A stretch of 18,698 nucleotides of DNA from Candidatus Latescibacterota bacterium (GCA_022819745.1 JAJEGS010000020.1:1-18698), one strand, 5' to 3'; shown: positions 8,101 to 15,623, counted from the stretch's first letter. Made by a program: numbers and translations. Notes: a model not told the origin generated them from the letters alone.

Positions 8101-8430
8101 GTGATAAGCGACCCCGGAGCGGCGAAGGCAGTAGCTCAAACGCGGCCGGAAGCGTTCTCCTTGGCGAACAACTTCCCGAACCCGTTCAACCCAACGACGA
8201 CGATCCAGTATGCGTTGCCGCAGGCGGCGGATGTGGAGCTGACCGTGTATAATGTCGTTGGTCAGCCGGTGCGGACGCTGGTAGCCGAGCATCAGAGCGC
8301 GGGTCGCTACGCGGTGGAGTGGGATGCGACCGACTACAGTGGGCACAGCTTGTCGTCGGGGATGTATTTTTACCGCTTGCAGGCGGGCGGCGAGTTCCGC
8401 GAAGTAAAGAAGATGCTGCTGCTCAGGTAA
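5167..8430 (+). CDS. Large secreted Calx-beta / putative-Ig repeat protein with T9SS-like sorting domain (copy C)
   Basis: The 1087-aa product is a paralogue of copy B. Its signal peptide (1-32, ending AEA before Gln33) shares most residues with that of B, including VPWLLA.GLVLGWSG. The modules in order are four Calx-beta-like repeats (about 35-141, 146-285, 294-411, 415-551), two He_PIG-like putative Ig modules (558-647, 653-743), two Calx-beta-like repeats (754-866, 871-982) and the FlgD/T9SS-like sorting domain (991-1087, ending KKMLLLR). Repeats carry REDAG, RD(V/L)DYT and IPAG..GTATIT. Residues 199-210 (DTNGDGTIDDAD) make an EF-hand/dockerin-like calcium loop within the second repeat, and 463-472 (DTNANNEIVD) may be a degenerate one. 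The unique N-terminal region and the DPG linker of B are absent. Surface adhesion is inferred; no enzyme motif is visible. Confidence 0.9.
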   Translation: MIHAKLVVRRLVCVPWLLAIGLVLGWSGEAEAQLALSVNPASVREDAGETEVEVTVEVTDDTAVETDVFVLLGISQEGLNSRFRIRLTVLRIAAGEKRATGTITLFPVNDEVVDTDLPIEIRGNAGIKTVESATITLIDDDKDSQNINLSADIVELNRSDGATEIAVTATLDGKVLRQATSFVLTIGDHPDLGTNPNADTNGDGTIDDADATKDNREAQRDLDYTVTLATLTIPRNKVSGTATITIAPRSRLPGTIRVATPDSDANNAGIQIANGLTVRPLDIKIKKAVAATADAIALSQESVREDAGETTIELKVSLTNALAEDETVRLRVLSAGETLPSGDVVTSTPTRDVDYTLSFASFVIPAGETEGTTTFTITPYNDSVVVARGLIYIQIAVGDVSAVKTIEIADDDANSTSISLTATPTRLSEGAGRTDVAVTGTLNGRVFDQDVIVLLIIDPDPKDTNANNEIVDVVEATRDVDYTAVLRPLAIPAGAVSGTATITIIPIDDGIEEGEEKIRVTVPYANRQVTAQYADGEAVNLTVGTVDVTLRDGSEGTVPSFAAGAAIAAQTYTVGTAIVDLVLPEATGDGDLTYQISALPAGLVFDAATRKLSGTPTQATAGAVEVTYTATDRDGEAAVLSFAITVIAEEEKELAFAAGAEIAARTYTVGTAIVDLVLPEVTDKDCYPAYSVSALPAGLWFNSATRTLAGTPTQATDGAVEITYTAVDIDSGESAVLVFTIEVNPAAEAPGVVAAGLVAAPAMVREDAAETEVSLTFSLEAAAAADESVQFAIVAPSEGTAAMRDVDYTVALEVFITIPAGATEGTATLVLTPINDNNEEGLEAIGVQATLVSTGQTLVTNIAIRDDETPSTSIALSADPNTLSENDDLITVAITATLDGKALAEDATVRLAIDNESTATRDLDYAALFTPIIEIPAGSITGTVNFHVDPRADNLEEGDEIIRLIGTIDGLKGDSVEIVISDPGAAKAVAQTRPEAFSLANNFPNPFNPTTTIQYALPQAADVELTVYNVVGQPVRTLVAEHQSAGRYAVEWDATDYSGHSLSSGMYFYRLQAGGEFREVKKMLLLR

Positions 8431-8453
8431 GCAGCGCTGCACAGCGAGTCAGC

Positions 8454-8486
8454 AAAATGGGACCTCAAATCGAGGTCCCATTTTTT
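8454..8486 (+). terminator. Terminator hairpin between convergent copy C and the ABC operon
   Basis: AAAATGGGACCTC (8454-8466) pairs with GAGGTCCCATTTT (8472-8484) around a 5-nt loop and is followed by a run of T (8481-8486). The flanking A and T runs let it work on both strands, which suits its place between copy C (+) and the last gene of the minus-strand operon, whose stop is at 8518. Confidence 0.9.
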
Positions 8487-8517
8487 GTTTATAGGCGAAG
8501 TAGCGCGACTGAATCTT

Positions 8518-9225
8518 TTACGTTTCCTCGACGGCAAAGTAGCGTTCCAATTCCCGCAGCGTATCCGGGGCTGTGCTGATATCGCGCACGATGATGCCGC
8601 GCTCAATGACGGCAATCCGGCGGCAGACCTCGGTGATGTGGTTGAGATCGTGGCTGGAGATGACGAGCGTCGTATCGGTGGTTTGGTCGAGGGTTTTCAG
8701 CAGGTCCTTGAGGCGGATTTGGCTCGTCGGATCGAGATTGGCGAAAGGCTCGTCCAGGACCAGTAGCTGTGGCTCGACCATTAAAGCTGCGACAAGCCCC
8801 ACTTTTTTCTTGTTGCCCTCGGATAAATTGCGGATATACTCGCTCCCGTCGAGCGGTTGATCGCCGAAAAAGGGGCGGTAGTGGTCCCATTTTTCCTCTA
8901 CTTGGACCGCGTTCATGTCGTATAAACTGCCGACGAAGTGGATGTATTCCACGGGCGTTAGGTAGTCGATTAGGAAGTTAGAGTCTAGGTAGGACCCCGT
9001 GCAGGTCTTCCAAGCGTCGTCTTGGGACACGTCCTGCCCGTTGAGCAGTACCTGGCCCGCGCTTGGGCGGATCAGATCGAGGACGAGGCGCAAAAAGGTG
9101 GTCTTGCCAGCGCCGTTGTTGCCCACCAAGCCGAAGCTGGCACCGCTGTCGATATTGAGTTCGGGTAGGTCGAGGACCGTCGCCAAGCCGTAGCGCTTTT
9201 GCAAATTTTGGACTTGTAGGTGCAT
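8518..9225 (-). CDS. ABC transporter ATP-binding protein (partner of the DUF5687 permease)
   Basis: The 235-aa protein is a complete ABC ATPase. Walker A is G35NNGAGKTT43, the signature is L134SEGNKKK141, Walker B is L154LVLDEP160 with Glu159 as the catalytic base, and the switch histidine is His192. The lysine-rich signature replaces the usual GGQ(R/Q)QR and is like that seen in ATPases of ABC-2 exporters. ATP hydrolysis here would drive the membrane protein encoded just upstream (stop at 9228), only two bases from this start. The Shine-Dalgarno GGGGAGA lies within the end of that gene, indicating translational coupling. It is the last gene of the minus-strand operon and is closed by the terminator at 8454-8486. 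The substrate is unknown. Confidence 0.93.
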   Translation of the reverse strand: MHLQVQNLQKRYGLATVLDLPELNIDSGASFGLVGNNGAGKTTFLRLVLDLIRPSAGQVLLNGQDVSQDDAWKTCTGSYLDSNFLIDYLTPVEYIHFVGSLYDMNAVQVEEKWDHYRPFFGDQPLDGSEYIRNLSEGNKKKVGLVAALMVEPQLLVLDEPFANLDPTSQIRLKDLLKTLDQTTDTTLVISSHDLNHITEVCRRIAVIERGIIVRDISTAPDTLRELERYFAVEET

Positions 9226-9227
9226 GT

Positions 9228-10712
9228 TCAGGATCTCCCCCTAAAACCGGCCGCCATGCGGTACTTGCACTTTTGCAGCCGATAGGTCAACAAATGGACC
9301 CAAACAGGACTGAGTGTCCAGCACAGCAGGCCGCCGACAGCTATAGCCAACGGGCCAAAGTCGGTCGCTAGCATCAGAATCGCGGGTGGGACCATTAAAG
9401 GAATGATGACTAGGAGATGGTGTAGGGAGGTGCCTTCTTGGTTAAAAAATGAGGAACGGGAGATATAAAGGCGTTTGCGGTTCATGGTGGCAAAGAACAG
9501 CATACAAGCAGAGCTAAAACCGATATTGTAGAGCAAAAAGGCGCTGTACGAGACGAGCAATTCGGGAGCCAAGACCAGCAAGAACGGCAGGCATACTAGC
9601 GCCAATACCGGGCAGGAAATTTGCATCAGCCATAGTTTGGCCCATAGCAGGTGGCGGAAATGGACTGGCCGGGCCAGATGGCCGTCAAAATAAAGACTCT
9701 CCCAACCAAACATGAGTTGGCCGTAGTTGATCACAAAACCACTAGTGAGTAAACATCCCCAAAGATAGTGGAGGAATGTGAAGTCGGATGAACCACGAGT
9801 AAGAAGCATGAAGTTTATCAATCCCAACGGCACGAACATCAAGGAAGACCACAAGATTTGTCGGGGCCGCTTGTTGCGGATCGCCAGTTTGATTTCTAGC
9901 GCCATCAGTTGGCCCACCGGACCCAAGCCGGCTAGCCGGTCGAGTAGGCTTTGAGACCCAGTAGTGGAGACTTTTTCGGACTGGGCTTCGTCGTGTAAAT
10001 GGTCCTTTAACAAGCGACAGGTCAAGCCAAAGAGCAGGCAGGTCGCTGCCAGCAGGGCTAATGCCAGCACAGGGCCGCCCGCTCCCAGCAAAGAGTCGAA
10101 TACTACGCTCGACAGTGCGTTCGTATAGCCCCACTGTCGCCAATAATCCAAGGCGATTAGACCGCAGGTACCTCCGCCCAAGATCCAGACTGGTAAGGCG
10201 CGTCTGACCAAGGCTAGGTTAATACAGATGACCAAGTAGTTGGATAGACCAAGGATCGCCACGATAGCCGCCAACCAAGACAGCGATGTAGAAGCGGGGT
10301 AATCTAGCGCTAGATTGCTGATCCAGAACGGGATGAAGAAGGCCAGCGGGAATAGATTGTGCAGGTGGAATAGGGTCGCGAAAGAGAAAAATCGCGTTAG
10401 CGCGGGCCGGGAAATGGGCAAGTGAAGATAGGGGCCAATTTTTAGCTGTGGCGTGTTTTGGAAGAGCAAGCGGGCTAGGAACAAGAGCAAGAAACCGCTC
10501 AATAAGTGCTGGTTGACTACGTGGACGACATCGGCCGTGGGATCTTGGCTAGTTAGTAGATGACCGATCATGGTACCCGAGAGGACGAGGACGAGCAGGA
10601 AATACAGCGCTAGCAGGACTAGAAAAATGGCGTAGGCGACGCTTATGCCACGCCAAGAGGGGTTGCGGATGAACTCCTTCCACTGGTGGCGCAGCAGATT
10701 GCGGTAGAGCAT
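9228..10712 (-). CDS. DUF5687-type multi-span ABC permease
   Basis: The chosen ATG at 10712 gives 494 aa and a typical start (MLYRNLLRHQWKEFIRNPS), 11 nt after the DUF4340 stop. A longer reading would overlap that gene by over 300 nt with arginine/proline-rich sequence. The protein has about ten to twelve hydrophobic segments, with early ones at about 26-46 and 68-84. It carries features of the DUF5687 family: P94YLHLPI100 after LKI and Y330GQLMFGWESLYFD343. DUF5687 proteins occur mainly in Bacteroidota and relatives next to an ABC ATPase, as here, and are thought to be ABC-2-like permeases. With the ATPase at 8518-9225 it would form the second transporter of this operon. Substrate and direction are unknown. 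Confidence 0.85.
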   Translation of the reverse strand: MLYRNLLRHQWKEFIRNPSWRGISVAYAIFLVLLALYFLLVLVLSGTMIGHLLTSQDPTADVVHVVNQHLLSGFLLLFLARLLFQNTPQLKIGPYLHLPISRPALTRFFSFATLFHLHNLFPLAFFIPFWISNLALDYPASTSLSWLAAIVAILGLSNYLVICINLALVRRALPVWILGGGTCGLIALDYWRQWGYTNALSSVVFDSLLGAGGPVLALALLAATCLLFGLTCRLLKDHLHDEAQSEKVSTTGSQSLLDRLAGLGPVGQLMALEIKLAIRNKRPRQILWSSLMFVPLGLINFMLLTRGSSDFTFLHYLWGCLLTSGFVINYGQLMFGWESLYFDGHLARPVHFRHLLWAKLWLMQISCPVLALVCLPFLLVLAPELLVSYSAFLLYNIGFSSACMLFFATMNRKRLYISRSSFFNQEGTSLHHLLVIIPLMVPPAILMLATDFGPLAIAVGGLLCWTLSPVWVHLLTYRLQKCKYRMAAGFRGRS

Positions 10713-10723
10713 GGCTAGAGAAC

Positions 10724-11716
10724 TTAGCGGTAGGGCGAGGGTTGAGGGAGTGTGTCGAGGAGGGCGGAGCGAGTGGGGAAGAGGAGAGCGGCTCTTTCGG
10801 GCGTTATGGAGAAGACGTGGCCGGTGGTGTGGAGGCGGAGGTAGCGGCCTCGGTCGTCGGCTGCGCCGATGGCGAGGGTGTCTATGGTGCCCTCTTCGTC
10901 TTCGAGATAGAGGTAGCGGGCCTCGGCAAAGGCATCGGTGCGGTTCGGATCGTGCAAAGCCGACCACGTCAGGCGTTTGAGGAAATCGGCATAAGCTTCT
11001 ACACTCGCCGAGGGGCAGGTCTCCGCACCGGTCGCAGACGAGGCGACCCACTCGTAGGTCGGCATCATAGGACCTGGCTCCGTCATGGGTTTTAGCTGGC
11101 GGCTGAGGAATTGCACTGGGTAGGAAGGGTCGCCGGCGAAGGCAATGCGCCGGAGGCCCTTGCGCTGCAAGGCTTGGGGCAGGACGCGGCGGTCGAGCAT
11201 CGGCGCGGGCGGTGCGGTGTCGAGGGCGTGGACGGGGTGGGCGTGGAGGTGGAAGATGCTGTCGGCACCAATGCGCTGGACATACGATTCCCCAGCACGA
11301 GCACCGGGGGCACCGCGCCCTTGGCGCACTTCGAGCAAGGGACGCCCCTGTTGGTCGAGCAGGTGGATGCGGACGCTACCCGGCCCGAGGCCATAGCGGG
11401 CCAAGTCTCCAGGCTCGGTCGAGACGAAGGTCGCAGGGGTGGCGAGTAGGCTCTGGAGCAGGTGATCGACGCGGCGGTTGAGAACAAAGGCGCGGTGGTA
11501 GGCTGGAAAATGCCAAGTGTTCCCGCGCCGAACGTAGTGCCAACGGCGTCCGGCGGCGTGGACCTCAATCTGATCGACTGCTGAGGTCAGTTCGGGTGCC
11601 AAGAGGCGCAGAGCACCGGCGGTGCGGCGCACGTCTCGCTGATGCTCGCGCAGCGTGCGCTCTCCGAAGACGAGCAGGACCAGCAAGGCCCCTAGGGCGC
11701 AGAGCAAGCGGATCAC
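10724..11716 (-). CDS. DUF4340 membrane-anchored periplasmic protein
   Basis: The 330-aa protein starts with GTG at 11716, overlapping the stop of the GldG-like gene by four bases (GTGA). GAGG about six bases upstream can serve as ribosome site. Residues 3-17 are one hydrophobic anchor (RLLCALGALLVLLVF), and the rest is hydrophilic, so most of it should be periplasmic. The pattern of W59 and W68 in the early domain, LL..LL at 87-91 and Y108GLGPGSVRI is typical of DUF4340. Such proteins regularly follow GldG-like genes in ABC operons and are presumed to be auxiliary subunits. No enzymatic residues are evident. The gene order ATPase, permease, GldG-like, DUF4340 supports the family call more strongly than the sequence does alone. 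Confidence 0.8.
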   Translation of the reverse strand: MIRLLCALGALLVLLVFGERTLREHQRDVRRTAGALRLLAPELTSAVDQIEVHAAGRRWHYVRRGNTWHFPAYHRAFVLNRRVDHLLQSLLATPATFVSTEPGDLARYGLGPGSVRIHLLDQQGRPLLEVRQGRGAPGARAGESYVQRIGADSIFHLHAHPVHALDTAPPAPMLDRRVLPQALQRKGLRRIAFAGDPSYPVQFLSRQLKPMTEPGPMMPTYEWVASSATGAETCPSASVEAYADFLKRLTWSALHDPNRTDAFAEARYLYLEDEEGTIDTLAIGAADDRGRYLRLHTTGHVFSITPERAALLFPTRSALLDTLPQPSPYR

Positions 11717-14700
11717 GTTCGCCTCGCTTCGACAAGCTCAGCGCACCGCGTGCGGCGATAGAGGGCATAGCCCAAAAACAGCAACGGTCCCGCACCTACC
11801 ACGAACACCCGCCACAGACGCTTGGACTCGGTGCTTTGGAAGGGGAAGCCGCGCGAAGTCGGTCGCCGCGCCTGCAAGGTGGCTAGCTCTTCGCCATAAG
11901 CGTTGTACGCCACGGCATTGAGCAAGAATTGATCGTGCTGAAAGCCCGGGGTCAGCAAATGCTCGTTTTTGAACATTTCCGAAGAGCCGATCAAGAGTAG
12001 GGATCCAGTTTGTCGCGGGCGTTCGCCCACGCGCTGGAGCGTGGCGCGGCCATCCTCACTTTCGGCAAAATCTACCTCGGGGAAAGGCCCGGTAAGCAGC
12101 GCGGCTAGGGGTTGGGGGCCGGGCAGGTACGTCTGCGGGGCGAAGACCTCGGGCGGCAGCCAACCGCCCTGCCATGGGTACGCCCAGGCTTGGGGCGAGG
12201 TGGAGATTAGGGTTTGGGCCGTTATGCCTGCGCTGCTTAGCTCTGTCGAGTTCAGGGCAAAGCGGTTTCCCCAGATAAAGAGCTGATCGCCGAGATGCCG
12301 GGTAATCGCCGAGGTGTGGTCGTAGTGCTGGCCGACGGCGCGGATCAAGAACGGCAAGGCGACCTGTTGCGGATCGTACTCGCGCACGGCCGTGCGGTTG
12401 ACTTGGGTTTCTAAGTCGAGATGAGACTGGGTGCGGTCGAAGAGCACTTCGCGGACCTGTTCGACGCCAAAGAGTTGGAGGTAGCGGTCGAGGTCTTGGA
12501 ATTGGGGTTGGGGCCAGTACACCGTCTGAAACCCCGAGCCGCGGTACTGGCGCTGCTGGATGTTGAAGTGCTGCATGGCGACAATGGCCTTGCCCCCCCG
12601 CGCGAGATGTTGGCTCAGCAGCAGCAGGATGGGACCAGAGTCGCGGCGCGGCTGCATCCACACGAGAACGTCGATGTCTTGAGGCATGACTGGCGTGCGG
12701 GGGTTGATGTAGTGGACGTCGTAGAGATAGTCGGCGAGCAGGGCTTTTAAGTCGCTGTACACGTCGGTGCCGCCCGGGGCGATGAGGCCCTTCTTCTGGT
12801 AGTCTTCGAGGGCTTCGGCTGGCGAGAGGCGCGGCAAGTCGGAGATGACGGCCACGCGCATTTTGCGCCCCTGTTGCAGGTTGTGGGCGGCTGCGGCCAA
12901 GAGGAATTCGAGGTGGCGCAGGGTGTATTGGTCGAGGCGCGGCACGGCGATGGTGTGCGCGTTGTCAATTAGACGCAAGCCGCTCCATACGTACTGGGTG
13001 GCGAGCGTGTCGTGGAGGACTCGTTCGACTGGGAAGGGTGTCAGCCCTTCGGCAGCGAACGTCTGTTGTTGGTCGGGAGTCAGCGCGTCGGGCCGGATCA
13101 CGCGCAGGGGAATGTTGCAGTCGGCGAGCAAGGTGCGGATGCGGTCTTCGGCGTCTTTGAGCTGCCGGGGCATGGAAGCGCGGTGCGTGGCGATCAGTTC
13201 GGCGGATAGGGACGTGCCCTGCAACAAGCGGCCCAAAAGCGGCGACGGCGTGTTGAGCTGGTCGGCCGTCAGGTCGAGGTAGGGGCCGCGGCCGCGCCAG
13301 ACGAGCGCACCAACGAGGAGTACCAAGCAGGCGAGGCCGAACTGGCGGCCCCAACGACCGGTTGACCGGCTTGGGCGGCTGTAGCGGAGGTAGTGCCTAA
13401 CGCCGAGACCTACAAACGCCAGCGGCACCAAAAAGACCGCAAAGAACCGCCAGAAGAAACGGGCGAGTGCGCTAGGTGGGACTAGGCGCTGCGGCCCGCC
13501 CTTTTCTACGCGCCCCCGCAATACGCGCTCTGGTTGGCCGTAGGTGCGGATGAGGTTTTGCAGGAAGACGCGGTGGGCGTAGCCGGGCTGGTTGATGATG
13601 CCGTCTTGGAAGGGCGACGCGCTGGCCAAGACGAAGAGCTGTCCTCGCCAAGGATCGTCCGGCTTGAGCAGGACCAGCAAATTTTGTTTGGGCACGGACA
13701 GGCCGCCGGTTAAGTCGGCGTCGGTGAAGGGGCCGGTGGGCAGGGGCAGGACGCGGGGGCTTTCGGTGGTGGTGCCGACGATTTCCGCATGGAAGCCCTT
13801 GGCTTGGACGGCCTGTGGATCGACTTCGAGCGCGCTAGCGGCGACGAAATTAAGTCCGCCGCGACCTGGTGCGGCAAAGCTCTTCATGTTGTAAAAAGCG
13901 GGCAGCACCCGGAGGTGAAAGGGTGCGACGATTTCACCCATGTCGAGGATGACCGGCCCGGTGTTTTTATCGACGAGCAGGTCCGGCACCGGCCGGAGGC
14001 CAAAGGGCTGGAGCAGTTGGCCCCAAGCAGGCGGCGCGTGGTGTACCCAGTAGGAGATTGCGTCCTCCTGTGGGGCGTAGCCGATTTGGTAGGCGCTGCC
14101 GGCGAGCACGGCACTGCGACCGGATTCTAGGAAGGCGAGCAACTGCCGCATGTGCTCGGGGGTGGCGACTTCGGGCTGGATCCAGAACAGCACGTCGATT
14201 TCTGGGGGGATGGTGGGATTGCTGTTGAGATCTAGTTCGACGACTGGCCCGGCCTCGTTGAGAAAGGCCGCCAAGAGTTGGAAGGGCGGCGGTGCCGAGA
14301 CGCCGAAGGTCGGTTGCGGCGGCGCTCGTCCGGCCTGTAGTTGGGCTATGACGTATTCCTCTAGGTAAGGTAGGTGCTCTGGCTCGATGCTTTGGACGAG
14401 TACTTCGGGTGCGTTGGCGCGCGCGATTACCAGCGAGGACCAGATTTTTTGCTCGGAATGCTCGTCGTGCAACACCCGCCGCACGCTGAAGGAGGAGGCT
14501 TTTTTGCTAGCGGCATAGCCGATGCCAGCGCGCCCGCTTTGGTCCGGGTCGATGACTCGATAGTCGATGCGGTTGGGCGCTTGGTCGCGCAGGGCCGACA
14601 GGAGCCGGCGGACTTGGGGCTCGAGTTCTTTGAGGTGTGCCGGCATGTTTTCGCGGGCGGTGGCAAAGTAAGTGATGGAGAGTGGGGTTTCTAGGGAGCG

Positions 14701-14859
14701 GAGGTAGTGCTTGGTCGCTGGCGAGAGCGTGGCGATGTCGTCCCCTGCTAGGTCTAGGGTCCAACTTCCCGTCAGGTTCAGGAGGCGGCCGGCGTACGCG
14801 ACGATGCCCAACAGCAGCGCGAAAGCCAGCGCAATCTGGAGCAAGAAGTGCCGCTTCAA
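11713..14859 (-). CDS. GldG-like ABC auxiliary protein, internally duplicated
   Basis: From a TTG at 14859 overlapping the permease stop (TTGA) the protein is 1048 aa. The in-frame ATG at 15003 would add 48 arginine-rich residues lying inside the permease gene and in front of the natural membrane anchor, so I reject it. GldG-like proteins are normally about 500 aa; this one is two in series. Unit 1 has an anchor (4-24), LDLAGDDIATLSP (35-47), RVLHDEHSEQKIWSSL (128-143), IDVLFWIQP (221-229) and membrane helix 467-488. Unit 2 has an anchor (508-521), LDLTADQLNTPSP (528-540), RVLHDTLATQYVWSGL (613-628), IDVLVWMQP (729-737) and helix 1015-1032. Both bear the uncharacterised ABC-auxiliary domain, probably periplasmic. 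In Flavobacterium, GldF and GldG work with GldA in gliding; here a role in export is inferred. The final residues CAELVEAR come from a repeat fragment. Confidence 0.87.
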   Translation of the reverse strand: MKRHFLLQIALAFALLLGIVAYAGRLLNLTGSWTLDLAGDDIATLSPATKHYLRSLETPLSITYFATARENMPAHLKELEPQVRRLLSALRDQAPNRIDYRVIDPDQSGRAGIGYAASKKASSFSVRRVLHDEHSEQKIWSSLVIARANAPEVLVQSIEPEHLPYLEEYVIAQLQAGRAPPQPTFGVSAPPPFQLLAAFLNEAGPVVELDLNSNPTIPPEIDVLFWIQPEVATPEHMRQLLAFLESGRSAVLAGSAYQIGYAPQEDAISYWVHHAPPAWGQLLQPFGLRPVPDLLVDKNTGPVILDMGEIVAPFHLRVLPAFYNMKSFAAPGRGGLNFVAASALEVDPQAVQAKGFHAEIVGTTTESPRVLPLPTGPFTDADLTGGLSVPKQNLLVLLKPDDPWRGQLFVLASASPFQDGIINQPGYAHRVFLQNLIRTYGQPERVLRGRVEKGGPQRLVPPSALARFFWRFFAVFLVPLAFVGLGVRHYLRYSRPSRSTGRWGRQFGLACLVLLVGALVWRGRGPYLDLTADQLNTPSPLLGRLLQGTSLSAELIATHRASMPRQLKDAEDRIRTLLADCNIPLRVIRPDALTPDQQQTFAAEGLTPFPVERVLHDTLATQYVWSGLRLIDNAHTIAVPRLDQYTLRHLEFLLAAAAHNLQQGRKMRVAVISDLPRLSPAEALEDYQKKGLIAPGGTDVYSDLKALLADYLYDVHYINPRTPVMPQDIDVLVWMQPRRDSGPILLLLSQHLARGGKAIVAMQHFNIQQRQYRGSGFQTVYWPQPQFQDLDRYLQLFGVEQVREVLFDRTQSHLDLETQVNRTAVREYDPQQVALPFLIRAVGQHYDHTSAITRHLGDQLFIWGNRFALNSTELSSAGITAQTLISTSPQAWAYPWQGGWLPPEVFAPQTYLPGPQPLAALLTGPFPEVDFAESEDGRATLQRVGERPRQTGSLLLIGSSEMFKNEHLLTPGFQHDQFLLNAVAYNAYGEELATLQARRPTSRGFPFQSTESKRLWRVFVVGAGPLLFLGYALYRRTRCAELVEARRT
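11727..11743. repeat. Dispersed repeat fragment at the GldG-like / DUF4340 junction
   Basis: CTTCGACAAGCTCAGCG matches a short palindromic word familiar from intergenic repeats of many bacteria, usually read as TGAGCTTGTCGAAG. It is read through in the last codons of the GldG-like gene (CAELVEAR) and lies about ten bases upstream of the next start codon. The larger inverted repeat at 16987-17069 contains a related GCTTCGAC...GCTCAGC pattern. Confidence 0.6.
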
Positions 14860-15623
14860 TACTTGGATCTCTGGAGGCTTAGATAGTTCATTGAGACGAA
14901 AAAGCCGCTCATCAATGCGAAGTACAGCAGGTCGGCGAGGGCGATTACGCCGCGGCCGAAAGCCTCGTAGTGGGGCAGGACCGATATGGTCTCGTATAGC
15001 CACGTGCCGAGCTGATAGGCTGGCGCGAGTCCGTCGAGTACCTCTACTACCTTTTCATGCCCGCTGAGCACGAAGAAAAAGCCGAAGAGCGCGGCGAGCA
15101 CAAAGGCGACGATCTGGTCACGGGTCAGGCCGGAGGCAAACAGGCCGAAGGACAGGAAGAAAGCACCCAACAGCAGCGCGCCGAGATAGCTCGCGCAGAT
15201 GCGTCCGAGATCGGGATCGCCGAGGAAGAGGAGCATCAGCACAATGGGCAGGCTACCGGCGAGGACGATGGCGTAGAAGCAGAGGGCCGCGAGATACTTG
15301 CCCAGCACGACCTGCAAGGAGTGCAGCGGCAGAGTCATCAGTAGCTCGAAGGTGTGCTGGGCATGTTCCTCGGCCCAAGCCCGCATGGTAATGGCTGGGA
15401 CGAAGGGGATCAGCAGAAAGGGCAGGGCGGTGAAGTACGGCCCCATATCTACTACTCCGTCGAGGAAAAAGGAGTTCATAAAGGTGGTGCATGACAGCAC
15501 TAAGAAGACCGCGGCGTACGCATAGGCAATGGGCGAGTCAAAGTACGACTCTAGCTCGCGGTCGAAGACGATGCGTGTGCCGCGCAGGCACTCGGCAGTA
15601 GAAAGGCGTTGCGCGTCAGACAT
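14856..15623 (-). CDS. GldF-like ABC-2 permease
   Basis: The 255-aa protein is an ABC-2 type membrane subunit. Hydrophobic segments lie at about 31-53, 63-79, 108-133, 143-165, 168-190 and 228-248. The N-terminal RELESYFDSPIAYAYAAVF and the motif ITMRAWAEEHAQHTFELLMTLP (78-99) are hallmarks of the GldF/NosY-like branch. The ATG at 15623 overlaps the ATPase stop by eight bases (ATGTCTGA), and its own stop overlaps the TTG start of the GldG-like gene. It should pair with the ATPase at 15616-16404 to make the transmembrane core of the first transporter. In Flavobacterium the corresponding GldF is needed for gliding, but GldF-like permeases also occur in non-gliding bacteria, so the function here stays open. 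Confidence 0.9.
   Translation of the reverse strand: MSDAQRLSTAECLRGTRIVFDRELESYFDSPIAYAYAAVFLVLSCTTFMNSFFLDGVVDMGPYFTALPFLLIPFVPAITMRAWAEEHAQHTFELLMTLPLHSLQVVLGKYLAALCFYAIVLAGSLPIVLMLLFLGDPDLGRICASYLGALLLGAFFLSFGLFASGLTRDQIVAFVLAALFGFFFVLSGHEKVVEVLDGLAPAYQLGTWLYETISVLPHYEAFGRGVIALADLLYFALMSGFFVSMNYLSLQRSKY

Noticed and set aside
1019..8430. Reading the large proteins as RTX toxins or cadherins
   Set aside because: No GGxGxDxux nonapeptide repeats or cadherin DxNDN signatures occur. RDVDYTA and IPAG..GTATIT fit Calx-beta-like modules better, and LPAGL.FD..TR.(L/I)(S/A)GTP fits He_PIG.
10713..11051. Longer N-terminus of the DUF5687 permease from position 11051
   Set aside because: It overlaps the DUF4340 gene by more than 300 nt, is Arg/Pro/His-rich and has no family likeness. 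The ATG at 10712 begins a normal permease.
14860..15003. Longer N-terminus of the GldG-like protein from ATG 15003
   Set aside because: The extra 48 residues are Arg/Pro-rich, lie inside the permease gene in another frame and would precede the membrane anchor. The TTG at 14859 gives a compact TTGA overlap. The exact start remains less certain than the others because TTG has no strong ribosome site.
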